Assembly (NCBI GenBank): GCA_002352705.1
Contig: DEIW01000056.1
Coordinates: 1-5,206 of the forward strand
Length of the DNA: 5,206 nt
Reading direction: 5' to 3'
Source: Bacteroidales bacterium UBA2764
GTDB lineage: Bacteria; Bacteroidota; Bacteroidia; Bacteroidales; Paludibacteraceae
Shown: positions 1 through 5,139 of the stretch, piece after piece
Layout: the number at the start of each line of letters is the position of its first letter
How positions within the stretch are numbered: the stretch's first letter is position 1
The notes under the pieces: model-generated
What the model saw: the letters and a program-made list of their open reading frames with translations, nothing else
Database searches by the model: none
Told to the model about the DNA's origin: nothing
Translations under genes and position numbers: made by a program

Positions 1-1
1 T

Positions 2-1150
2 ATCTGGCTGCCGAAGGGTACTGCCCTCCGACTCCGACTCGAGGATTTCCTCAAGAAGATCCAGAAGCGCTACGGCTATCAGCAGGTCATCACCCCGCAT
101 ATCGGCTCCAAGCAGCTGTATATGACTTCCGGTCACTGGGACCACTACGGCAAGGACTCCTTCCAGCCGATCACTACGCCGGAGGAAGGCGAGGTCTATA
201 TGCTCAAGCCGATGAACTGTCCGCACCACTGCGCGATATACAAGAATAGCCCCAAGAGCTACAAGGATCTGCCTTTCCGCTGCGCGGAGTTCGGTACGGT
301 CTATCGTTATGAGCAGTCGGGAGAGCTCCACGGCCTCACACGCGTGCGTTCATTTACTCAAGACGACGCGCATATCTTCTGCCGCCAGGACCAGGTGAAA
401 CAGGAGTTCATCCGCGTTATGGAGATTATCAATATTATCTTCAAAGCCCTCAATTTCGAGAACTACGAAGCCCAGATTTCTCTTCGTGACCCCAACAACC
501 ACGAGAAATACGTGGGTTCGGACGAGATCTGGGAGCACGCAGAGAACGCGATCCGTGAGGCTTGCAAGGAGATGAACCTCCCTGCGCGTGAAGAGACCGG
601 AGAAGCGGCTTTCTACGGACCGAAACTCGACTTCATGGTCAAGGATGCACTCGGACGCCGCTGGCAGCTCGGTACGATTCAGGTGGACTACAACCTCCCC
701 GAGCGTTTTGAACTGGAATATACCGGTGAGGACAACCAGAAACACCGTCCCGTCATGATTCACCGTGCCCCCTTCGGCTCCATGGAGCGTTTCGTAGCGG
801 TATTGATTGAGCACACTGCCGGTAAGTTCCCGCTCTGGCTCACCCCGGACCAAGCGGTCGTACTGCCTATCTCCGAGAAATCGAATGAGTATGCCTGGAA
901 AGTGAAGGAAATACTTGAGCAACAGGATGTTCGTGTCATCGTAGATGACCGCAATGAGAAACTCGGACGTAAGATACGCGACAACGAATTGAAACGTATA
1001 CCGTACATGCTTATCGTCGGAGAGAAAGAGGCGGAGCAAGGTCTCGTTTCCGTGCGTCAGCAAGGCGCGGAAGAGAAAGGTTCTATGACGATTCAGGAGT
1101 TCGCGGACTTCATCAACGACACCGTCAAAAAACAAATGTCTGCATATTAA
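2..1150 (+). CDS. thrS: Threonyl-tRNA synthetase, 3' part (5' end outside window)
   Basis: Charges tRNA-Thr with threonine in the cytoplasm. The frame is open from the window edge, so the first ATG inside it (122) is internal. About 382 residues are present, against roughly 640 in the family. The TGS and editing domains are missing only because of the window edge. The class II catalytic core is visible. Residues matching the zinc/threonine-binding set are Cys (218-220, in MNCPHH), His (371-373, in DDAHIFC) and His (761-763, in MIHRAPFGSMER). The motif 2 Arg is at 278-280 in LPFRCAEFG, and motif 3 ends in the Arg at 788-790. The anticodon-binding domain starts near 830 (FPLWLTPDQAVVLPI) and includes DDRNEKLGRKIR. 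Many codons end in C, as expected for a well-expressed gene. It converges on the methyltransferase gene. The last five codons (MSAY-stop) are duplicated downstream. Identity is very secure. Confidence 0.98.
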   Translation: MWLPKGTALRLRLEDFLKKIQKRYGYQQVITPHIGSKQLYMTSGHWDHYGKDSFQPITTPEEGEVYMLKPMNCPHHCAIYKNSPKSYKDLPFRCAEFGTVYRYEQSGELHGLTRVRSFTQDDAHIFCRQDQVKQEFIRVMEIINIIFKALNFENYEAQISLRDPNNHEKYVGSDEIWEHAENAIREACKEMNLPAREETGEAAFYGPKLDFMVKDALGRRWQLGTIQVDYNLPERFELEYTGEDNQKHRPVMIHRAPFGSMERFVAVLIEHTAGKFPLWLTPDQAVVLPISEKSNEYAWKVKEILEQQDVRVIVDDRNEKLGRKIRDNELKRIPYMLIVGEKEAEQGLVSVRQQGAEEKGSMTIQEFADFINDTVKKQMSAY

Positions 1151-1200
1151 GCAGTAGATGTCTGCATATTAAGCATTAAGCAGTAGATGCCTGCATATTA
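1136..1200 (+). repeat. Three tandem copies of the thrS 3' end
   Basis: The 14-mer ATGTCTGCATATTA occurs at 1136-1149 and 1158-1171, and again with one change (ATGCCTGCATATTA) at 1187-1200. The first copy is the real end of thrS (Met-Ser-Ala-Tyr plus the first bases of the stop). The others are non-coding echoes. The spacing is 22 nt and then 29 nt. The extra 7 nt is a duplication of ATTAAGC (1168-1174 and 1175-1181). GCAGTAG follows both of the first two units, so the duplicated unit was about 22 nt. Slipped-strand duplication is the simple explanation; function is unknown. Confidence 0.85.
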
Positions 1201-1206
1201 ATAGGA

Positions 1207-1244
1207 ATAAGCGCTCATTCTCCGTATATTGAATGAGCGCTTAT
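1207..1244. terminator. Strong perfect hairpin behind thrS, possible terminator
   Basis: ATAAGCGCTCATTC (1207-1220) and its exact reverse complement (1231-1244) form a 14-bp perfect stem with a 10-nt loop. It lies 56 nt after the thrS stop, between convergent genes, which fits a terminator or 3'-end stabiliser working in either direction. There is no T-run after the stem on either strand, so it is not a textbook intrinsic terminator. The structure is certain; the role is inferred. Confidence 0.6.
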
Positions 1245-1258
1245 CTCTTGTATATTAA

Positions 1259-1292
1259 CAAGCACTCATCCCCAGCATACTATGAGGGCTTG
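1259..1292. other. Second hairpin, related in sequence to the first
   Basis: CAAGCACTCAT (1259-1269) pairs with ATGAGGGCTTG (1282-1292) over 11 positions with one A-G mismatch, closing a 12-nt loop. Its left arm (AAGCACTCAT) resembles that of the preceding hairpin (AAGCGCTCAT), and the loops are also similar in length. The two look like diverged copies of one hairpin element 52 nt apart. It could act with the first as a tandem 3'-end structure. No T-run follows. Confidence 0.5.
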
Positions 1293-1303
1293 CACTTATA
1301 AAA

Positions 1304-1342
1304 CCGAAGGATTACCGTAGTATCCCCGAAGGATTACCGTAG
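1304..1342 (+). repeat. 22-nt-period direct repeat, two copies
   Basis: The 17-mer CCGAAGGATTACCGTAG occurs exactly at 1304-1320 and 1326-1342, offset by 22 nt. It lies in the gap between convergent genes with no open frame of note. The function is unknown. It may be a local duplication, or paired protein-binding sites two helical turns apart. Confidence 0.7.
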
Positions 1343-1378
1343 GATAAAAGGGAAAAATTGTATCTTTTGACCTTTATA

Positions 1379-1409
1379 TGTATATATACTTAGTATATAT
1401 ACAGTTTTT
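1379..1409 (+). terminator. AT-rich hairpin plus T5 between convergent genes
   Basis: TGTATATATAC (1379-1389) and its perfect complement (1393-1403) enclose a 3-nt loop. The plus-strand sequence then reads G followed by TTTTT (1405-1409). By its T-run it would terminate rightward transcription from thrS. It also sits right after the minus-strand methyltransferase stop and may serve both genes. The stem has only two G-C pairs, so it may be weak; the stronger hairpin at 1207-1244 could do the main work. Confidence 0.45.
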
Positions 1410-2184
1410 ATCGTCTGAACTCGGCTAAAACAATAGCGGTCGCGATAGAGACATTCAAACTCTCAGAGGTCTCGGCATCCTGGGGATAGCTCGGTATACG
1501 GATGGGGTGGGTGATGAGTTTCCGTACTTCAGGAGAAATACCGTTTCCTTCATTGCCCATTACAATAATTTCTTTCGTCTTGGAGCATTGCGGTCTTTTG
1601 TCTTTGACCACTTCATACATGTTCTTCCCGTCAAGCAGAGTCCCGTAAATAGGGGTCTTTAGTCCTGATTCCTGATTCTTGACTCTTTCCAGCCATTCGG
1701 GGAGATTGACATAGTGCACCCGCACTCTCGCTAAAGCTCCCATAGTAGCTTGCACTACCTTCGGATTATAGCAATCAGCGGTCTCTATGGAGCAGAAAAT
1801 ATCATGCACGCCGAACCAGTCACAGGTACGGATAATGGTACCTAAATTCCCCGGGTCTTGAATGCCGTCTAACGCCAGGACTATCTCTCCTTCTTTTGCC
1901 TCTTCGAGGGGATTATCGGTAAGAGTCCTTTTCTTAAATACCCCGATGACCCCTTGGGGCGTCCGTAATCCGCTCATCTGCTCAATCTCTTTGACGCTGG
2001 CGGTAAGTGAATCACTCTGTACACCGTATTCTGTACTCTGTACTCTATACACCAACTCAAATCCTTTGCACAGTTCTTCTACGCATTTACTGCCTTCAGC
2101 TACAAAAAGACCCGTCTCGTCACGGAATTTCTTCATCTGCAACGAACGGACAAATTTTATTTGCGCTTTGCTGATTTTCTCCAT
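1408..2184 (-). CDS. TrmH/SpoU-family RNA 2'-O-methyltransferase
   Basis: A 258-residue SPOUT-superfamily enzyme, expected to transfer a methyl group from S-adenosylmethionine to a ribose 2'-OH in rRNA or tRNA. The exact target cannot be read from sequence. Residues 1-90 look like the L30e-like substrate-binding domain (LFVAEGSKCVEEL near 26-38). The knotted catalytic domain follows, with motif 1 DPGNLGTIIRT (110-120, with Asn113 and Arg119), motif 2 IVMGNEGNGIS (207-217) and motif 3 ESLNVSIATAIVLAE (241-255). Length is normal for the family. Residues 45-57 and about 166-175 are encoded by 7-bp tandem repeats and look like loop replacements or additions; neither touches the motifs. The start at 2184 gives a family-like N-terminus and lies about 15 nt after the predicted transcription start. 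The gene is divergent from the Omp85 gene. The family is secure; the RNA target is unknown. Confidence 0.95.
   Translation of the reverse strand: MEKISKAQIKFVRSLQMKKFRDETGLFVAEGSKCVEELCKGFELVYRVQSTEYGVQSDSLTASVKEIEQMSGLRTPQGVIGVFKKRTLTDNPLEEAKEGEIVLALDGIQDPGNLGTIIRTCDWFGVHDIFCSIETADCYNPKVVQATMGALARVRVHYVNLPEWLERVKNQESGLKTPIYGTLLDGKNMYEVVKDKRPQCSKTKEIIVMGNEGNGISPEVRKLITHPIRIPSYPQDAETSESLNVSIATAIVLAEFRR
1661..1688 (-). repeat. Heptamer tandem repeat inside the methyltransferase gene (tract B)
   Basis: There are about four 7-bp units, with minus-strand consensus CAGGAAT. Plus-strand units begin at 1661, 1668, 1675 and 1682; the first three differ from neighbours by one base, and the last is more diverged. 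The tract encodes roughly residues 166-175 (ERVKNQESGL), just before the conserved-looking TPIYGTLLDG strand. It looks like a short surface-loop insertion. It shares the CAGNRWW pattern with the tracts at 2016-2050 and 4454-4495. Confidence 0.7.
2016..2050 (-). repeat. Heptamer tandem repeat inside the methyltransferase gene (tract A)
   Basis: Five contiguous 7-bp units start at 2016, 2023, 2030, 2037 and 2044. Three are exactly TCTGTAC on the plus strand (CAGAGTA rotation on the minus strand). Because 7 is not a multiple of 3, successive units are read in all three frames, giving a peptide with a seven-residue period (VYRVQSTEYGVQS, residues 45-57): Tyr46/53, Val48/55, Gln49/56 and Ser50/57 recur. 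The tract lies in the N-terminal substrate-binding domain, where homologues have an ordinary non-repetitive segment. Confidence 0.85.
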
Positions 2185-2203
2185 AATCTTCTAAAAATCG
2201 CTG

Positions 2204-2235
2204 CAAAAGTACTAAAAAATTTGCATATATGCAAA
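2204..2235 (-). promoter_or_regulatory. Bacteroidetes-type promoter for the methyltransferase gene
   Basis: Read on the minus strand, a -33 TTTG (2235-2232) is followed after exactly 20 nt by a -7 box TACTTTTG (2211-2204), matching TAnnTTTG. A transcription start near 2199 would leave a leader of about 15 nt before the ATG at 2184. The boxes mirror those of the divergent promoter exactly. Confidence 0.8.
2220..2235. promoter_or_regulatory. 16-bp perfect palindrome between divergent promoters
   Basis: TTTGCATATATGCAAA is its own reverse complement. Its two ends are the two -33 TTTG boxes, one for each direction, so it lies in the spacer of both promoters. It may just be the consequence of two back-to-back -33 elements, or a site for a dimeric regulator controlling both genes. 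No regulator is encoded in the window. Confidence 0.7.
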
Positions 2236-2251
2236 AAAAAGTGTAATTTTG
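2220..2251 (+). promoter_or_regulatory. Bacteroidetes-type promoter for the tamL-rnhB pair
   Basis: A -33 TTTG (2220-2223), a 20-nt spacer and a -7 box TAATTTTG (2244-2251) match TTTG / TAnnTTTG. The transcription start should fall near 2256, giving a leader of only about 6 nt before the ATG at 2262. It overlaps the opposite promoter over 2220-2235, so the two probably cannot both be bound by RNA polymerase at once. Confidence 0.8.
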
Positions 2252-2261
2252 TGCGCTATTT

Positions 2262-4451
2262 ATGGTTCGAACGCTACGTACATATGGTGTGGGGCTCTTG
2301 GTCATCGCCTTTTGGCTCTTGACGGCTACCTCTTGCAATACTACCAAATACGTGCCACAGGGACAGTATCTTTTGGATAAGGCTTATGTCAAATGTACGG
2401 ATGATAAGTCTGTTTCTACGTCGGATTTACGCAACTATCTGCGCCAAAAGCAGAATACGGAGATTCTGGGGTTCTGGAAACTCCAGCTCCATGTCTATAA
2501 TACGGCGCCGAGAGATACTACAACGAAGTCGAACAAACGCCTTGCACGCAATGCCCACAAGATGGGGGAGGCGCCTGTGATTTACGACGAGGAGCAGACG
2601 CGGGCGAGTATGCAGCAAATCCGCCAGCAGATGAATAACATGGGCTATTTCCAGGCGGAGGTTGACACCCAGAAGGTCTATAAGAAACAAAAAGTGCGTC
2701 TGACTTATCTCGTGACCGCGCATCAGCCATATAAAATTCGTAATTATGAAGTGGACATCCCCTTCGATGATGTTCGTTCGATTGCCCAAAACAGATATTG
2801 CAAGGTGAAAGAGGGGGAGCAGTTCTCTACGGCGGACTTGGAGGCAGAAAGAACGCGTATCACTACTGCTATCCGGAACAGGGGCTATTTCTATTTCGAA
2901 AAATCCATGCTGGAGTTTACTGCCGATAGTTCCTTGAACAGCCATGAGGTGGATGTCCGTATCCATATGGCGGAATACGTGAATGAGTTGGACTCCGCGG
3001 CCTTGCAACGCCTCCAGACTCAATTTACCATACGCGATGTGAAATATACGATGGATCATCCGTTCCTTCGTACGCGCGCTCTCAAGCGGGCAAGCCGACT
3101 CAAACCAGGCACACGCTATGCGGAGTGGCGCGAGGAAAGGACATACGCTCGGATGAGCGCACTCGCACCTGTCAAGTATGTGGATATCGCTTTCACTCCT
3201 GTTGCGGGATCGGATACCCTCCTTGATTGTGAGATTACCGTGTCGCGAAGCAGGCTGAACTCCGTCTCGGCGGAACTGGAAGGGACGTACAGCGCCGGAG
3301 ACTGGGGCATTGCGGCGGGATTGAATTATAGCAATAAGAATATCTTCCATGGTGCCGAAGTACTCACGCTGGCGGGGCGTGCTTCGTACGAATGGCGAGC
3401 GAACGGAGGTAGAGCTATTGAGGCGAAGGCGGAGGCGGGACTGCTCTTCCCCTCAAACGTAAAGGTCAATATCTCCTATAACTACCAGCAACGCCCGGAC
3501 GAATATACGCGTACGATTGCCAATGCATCGCTCAAATATACGGTTCCCCGTAAACCGGGCAGCAGATGGACGCACCAATTCAATTTCGTGGATATCAACT
3601 ATATTTATCTGCCCTGGGTATCTGAGCGTTTCAAAACCGATTTTATGGAAAAGTCATCGGTGCTCAAGGCTAGTTATGAAGACCAGTTTATTGTGGACTG
3701 GAGTTATACCTGTATGTACTCTACCTATAATCAGCAGCGCCCGAATAAATCTTATCTGCAATGGTCGCTGAGGCTTGAGACTGCCGGTAATGCGCTCTAT
3801 GGCATCAGTTCCTTGTTCGGCTTCGCTAAAAATAACAATAATGCTTTCCTGCTTTGGAAGATTCCATTTGCTCAATATGCCAAGGCGGATTTTAATTTCA
3901 CCTACAGGGGAGTTATTCAGCCTAAGCATCATCTCGTTACTCATGTCGCTTTAGGTGTCGCTATGCCGTATCTCAATGCGACCTCAGTGCCCTTTGTGAA
4001 ACGCTACTTCGGGGGGGGCGCTAATGGTGTACGCGGATGGCAGGCTCGTACTTTGGGACCGGGAACTTTCCGTGGAGACGGTAGTGCGTTGGTGTACGAC
4101 CTGCAGGCGGGGGATATACATCTGGAGGCGAACCTCGAATATCGCTACAAAGTATTACGTTTCTTGGAATTGGCGGCTTTTACCGACGCTGGAAATATAT
4201 GGACGATTGACTCCTATCCTGTTCAGCCGGGAGGGGTATTCCTTTGGGATCAGTTCTACAAACAGATTGCATGGAGTTATGGAGTGGGAGTGCGTATTGA
4301 CCTCTCTGTGCTGATTTTCCGTGTGGATTTCGGTGTGAAATTGTATGACCCGGGACGAATATCGGAAGGAAAACAATGGCGCATAGCTTCCAACGGCTTG
4401 GGATGGAAAGACGATATGACTTTCCATTTCGCCATAGGTTATCCTTTCTAA
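2262..4451 (+). CDS. tamL: Omp85-superfamily outer-membrane lipoprotein (TamL/TamA-like)
   Basis: A 729-residue BamA/TamA-family protein, expected to sit in the outer membrane and help insert or assemble other envelope proteins. The N-terminus has two Arg, a hydrophobic stretch (9-20) and a Cys at 25 (LLTATSC, then NTTKYVPQGQYLLDKA). This fits the lipidated TamL subfamily of Bacteroidetes, although the lipobox is loose (Ala at -3 instead of Leu). Residues about 26-330 would hold the periplasmic POTRA-like repeats. From about 330 the alternating pattern of a 16-strand beta-barrel begins. The conserved loop motif is VRGW (590-593), followed by LGPGTFRG. GDIHLEANLEYRYKVL and FTDAGNIW are typical late-barrel segments. 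The chain ends in Phe (FHFAIGYPF), like an outer-membrane beta-signal. Tandem TAATAA stops end it. The start is fixed by the signal peptide. A G8 run lies just before VRGW. The gene symbol is by family resemblance. Confidence 0.92.
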   Translation: MVRTLRTYGVGLLVIAFWLLTATSCNTTKYVPQGQYLLDKAYVKCTDDKSVSTSDLRNYLRQKQNTEILGFWKLQLHVYNTAPRDTTTKSNKRLARNAHKMGEAPVIYDEEQTRASMQQIRQQMNNMGYFQAEVDTQKVYKKQKVRLTYLVTAHQPYKIRNYEVDIPFDDVRSIAQNRYCKVKEGEQFSTADLEAERTRITTAIRNRGYFYFEKSMLEFTADSSLNSHEVDVRIHMAEYVNELDSAALQRLQTQFTIRDVKYTMDHPFLRTRALKRASRLKPGTRYAEWREERTYARMSALAPVKYVDIAFTPVAGSDTLLDCEITVSRSRLNSVSAELEGTYSAGDWGIAAGLNYSNKNIFHGAEVLTLAGRASYEWRANGGRAIEAKAEAGLLFPSNVKVNISYNYQQRPDEYTRTIANASLKYTVPRKPGSRWTHQFNFVDINYIYLPWVSERFKTDFMEKSSVLKASYEDQFIVDWSYTCMYSTYNQQRPNKSYLQWSLRLETAGNALYGISSLFGFAKNNNNAFLLWKIPFAQYAKADFNFTYRGVIQPKHHLVTHVALGVAMPYLNATSVPFVKRYFGGGANGVRGWQARTLGPGTFRGDGSALVYDLQAGDIHLEANLEYRYKVLRFLELAAFTDAGNIWTIDSYPVQPGGVFLWDQFYKQIAWSYGVGVRIDLSVLIFRVDFGVKLYDPGRISEGKQWRIASNGLGWKDDMTFHFAIGYPF
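4011..4018 (+). repeat. G8 homopolymer inside the Omp85 gene
   Basis: Eight consecutive G bases encode part of the YFGGGANGVRGW segment (codons GGG GGG GGC, residues 584-586). The glycines are expected in this family, but the choice of GGG codons creates a run prone to slippage. A one-base change would remove about the last 145 residues, including the VRGW motif and the final barrel strands. Confidence 0.9.
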
Positions 4452-4453
4452 TA

Positions 4454-4495
4454 ACTGAACACTGACCACTGAATACTGACCATCGAATGCTGAAA
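4454..4495 (+). repeat. Heptamer tandem repeat at the tamL-rnhB junction (tract C)
   Basis: Six 7-bp units start at 4454, 4461, 4468, 4475, 4482 and 4489. The plus-strand consensus is ACTGAAC/ACTGACC, and the last two units are degenerate. The array begins at the last base of the second tamL stop codon, fills the whole intergenic gap and runs into the start of rnhB. On the minus strand the units fit CAGTGTT, the same CAGNRWW form as the two tracts in the methyltransferase gene. Confidence 0.85.
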
Positions 4496-5119
4496 ACCCA
4501 CATGATATCGGGGCTTCTGGAAGCCGGCTGTGATGAGGCGGGAAGAGGACCGCTCGCAGGAAGTGTGTTCGCCGCGGCGGTAATCTTAAATCCCGAAAGG
4601 ATAAAAGAGGTACCGGAGTTTGCATGGCTCAATGATTCAAAGCAATTGACAGAGAAGCAACGGGAGGCTTTGAGACCGGTTATCGAGAAAGAGGCGCTGA
4701 GTTGGGCGGTGGTGGAGGTGACGCCCAAAGAGATTGACAAACGGAATATCTTGCAGTGTTCGATTATCGGCATGCAGAGAGCTTTGGATAAACTTGCCGT
4801 TCGTCCGCAACATATTCTGGTGGACGGTAACAAATGGAAACCGTATGTGCCGGCAGGAGAACTATTGGAAATTCCGGCAGACACGGTGGTACATGGAGAT
4901 GCTACGTATATGTCCATTGCCGCGGCAAGCGTACTCGCTAAGACATATCGTGATGATTATATGATACGCTTGCATCAGGAATACCCTCAATACGGGTGGG
5001 ATAAAAACAAAGGGTACCCTACGCCCGAACATTATGCGGCGCTCCGTATGTACGGACCTACGCCATACCATAGGATGACATTTAATCTGAAGATTGAAAA
5101 TTCGAACCCAACAAAATAA
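4487..5119 (+). CDS. rnhB: Ribonuclease HII
   Basis: Cuts RNA in RNA-DNA hybrids and starts removal of single ribonucleotides misincorporated into DNA; cytoplasmic and metal-dependent. At 210 residues it has normal family length. The four catalytic acids are present: Asp16 and Glu17 (CDEAGRGPLAG), Asp113 (ILVDGN) and Asp138 (HGDATYMSIAAAS). The substrate-recognition GRG is at 19-21. NDSKQL (49-54), KNKGYPT and PYHRMTFN also match the family. The start at 4487 (MLKTHMISGLL) lies within the degenerate end of the heptamer array; an in-frame ATG at 4502 (MISGLLEAGC) is an alternative. There is no Shine-Dalgarno site. It follows tamL by 35 nt on the same strand with no visible promoter, so it is probably co-transcribed. 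Identity is very secure; the start is less so. Confidence 0.97.
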   Translation: MLKTHMISGLLEAGCDEAGRGPLAGSVFAAAVILNPERIKEVPEFAWLNDSKQLTEKQREALRPVIEKEALSWAVVEVTPKEIDKRNILQCSIIGMQRALDKLAVRPQHILVDGNKWKPYVPAGELLEIPADTVVHGDATYMSIAAASVLAKTYRDDYMIRLHQEYPQYGWDKNKGYPTPEHYAALRMYGPTPYHRMTFNLKIENSNPTK

Positions 5120-5139
5120 ATAACTAAAATTTAAACATT

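Noticed and set aside
350..1135. Long open frame (261 codons) on the minus strand within thrS
   Set aside because: It lies wholly opposite a highly conserved synthetase gene in well-biased codons and shows no family motif. It is an antisense shadow.
1207..1292. Insertion-sequence remnant with terminal inverted repeats
   Set aside because: The inverted arms enclose only 10-12 nt, and there is no transposase fragment or target-site duplication.
1136..1342. CRISPR array
   Set aside because: The repeats are too short and too few, are unevenly spaced, include the thrS coding end, and have no spacer-like unique segments or cas genes nearby.
1658..2050. Frameshift or pseudogene caused by heptamer insertion in the methyltransferase gene
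   Set aside because: The reading frame stays intact and all three SPOUT motifs and the C-terminus are in one frame, so the gene appears functional.
1862..2194. Plus-strand open frame (110 codons) opposite the methyltransferase gene
   Set aside because: It is antisense to the SPOUT enzyme and partly encoded by the heptamer array; no family resemblance.
2427..3350. Long open frame (307 codons) on the minus strand within the Omp85 gene
   Set aside because: Fully antisense to a clear outer-membrane gene, with low-complexity His/Arg/Leu-rich translation and no promoter or motif of its own.
4180..4917. Minus-strand open frame (245 codons) spanning the tamL-rnhB junction
   Set aside because: It overlaps the ends of two confident genes and the heptamer array, and its translation has no recognisable domain.
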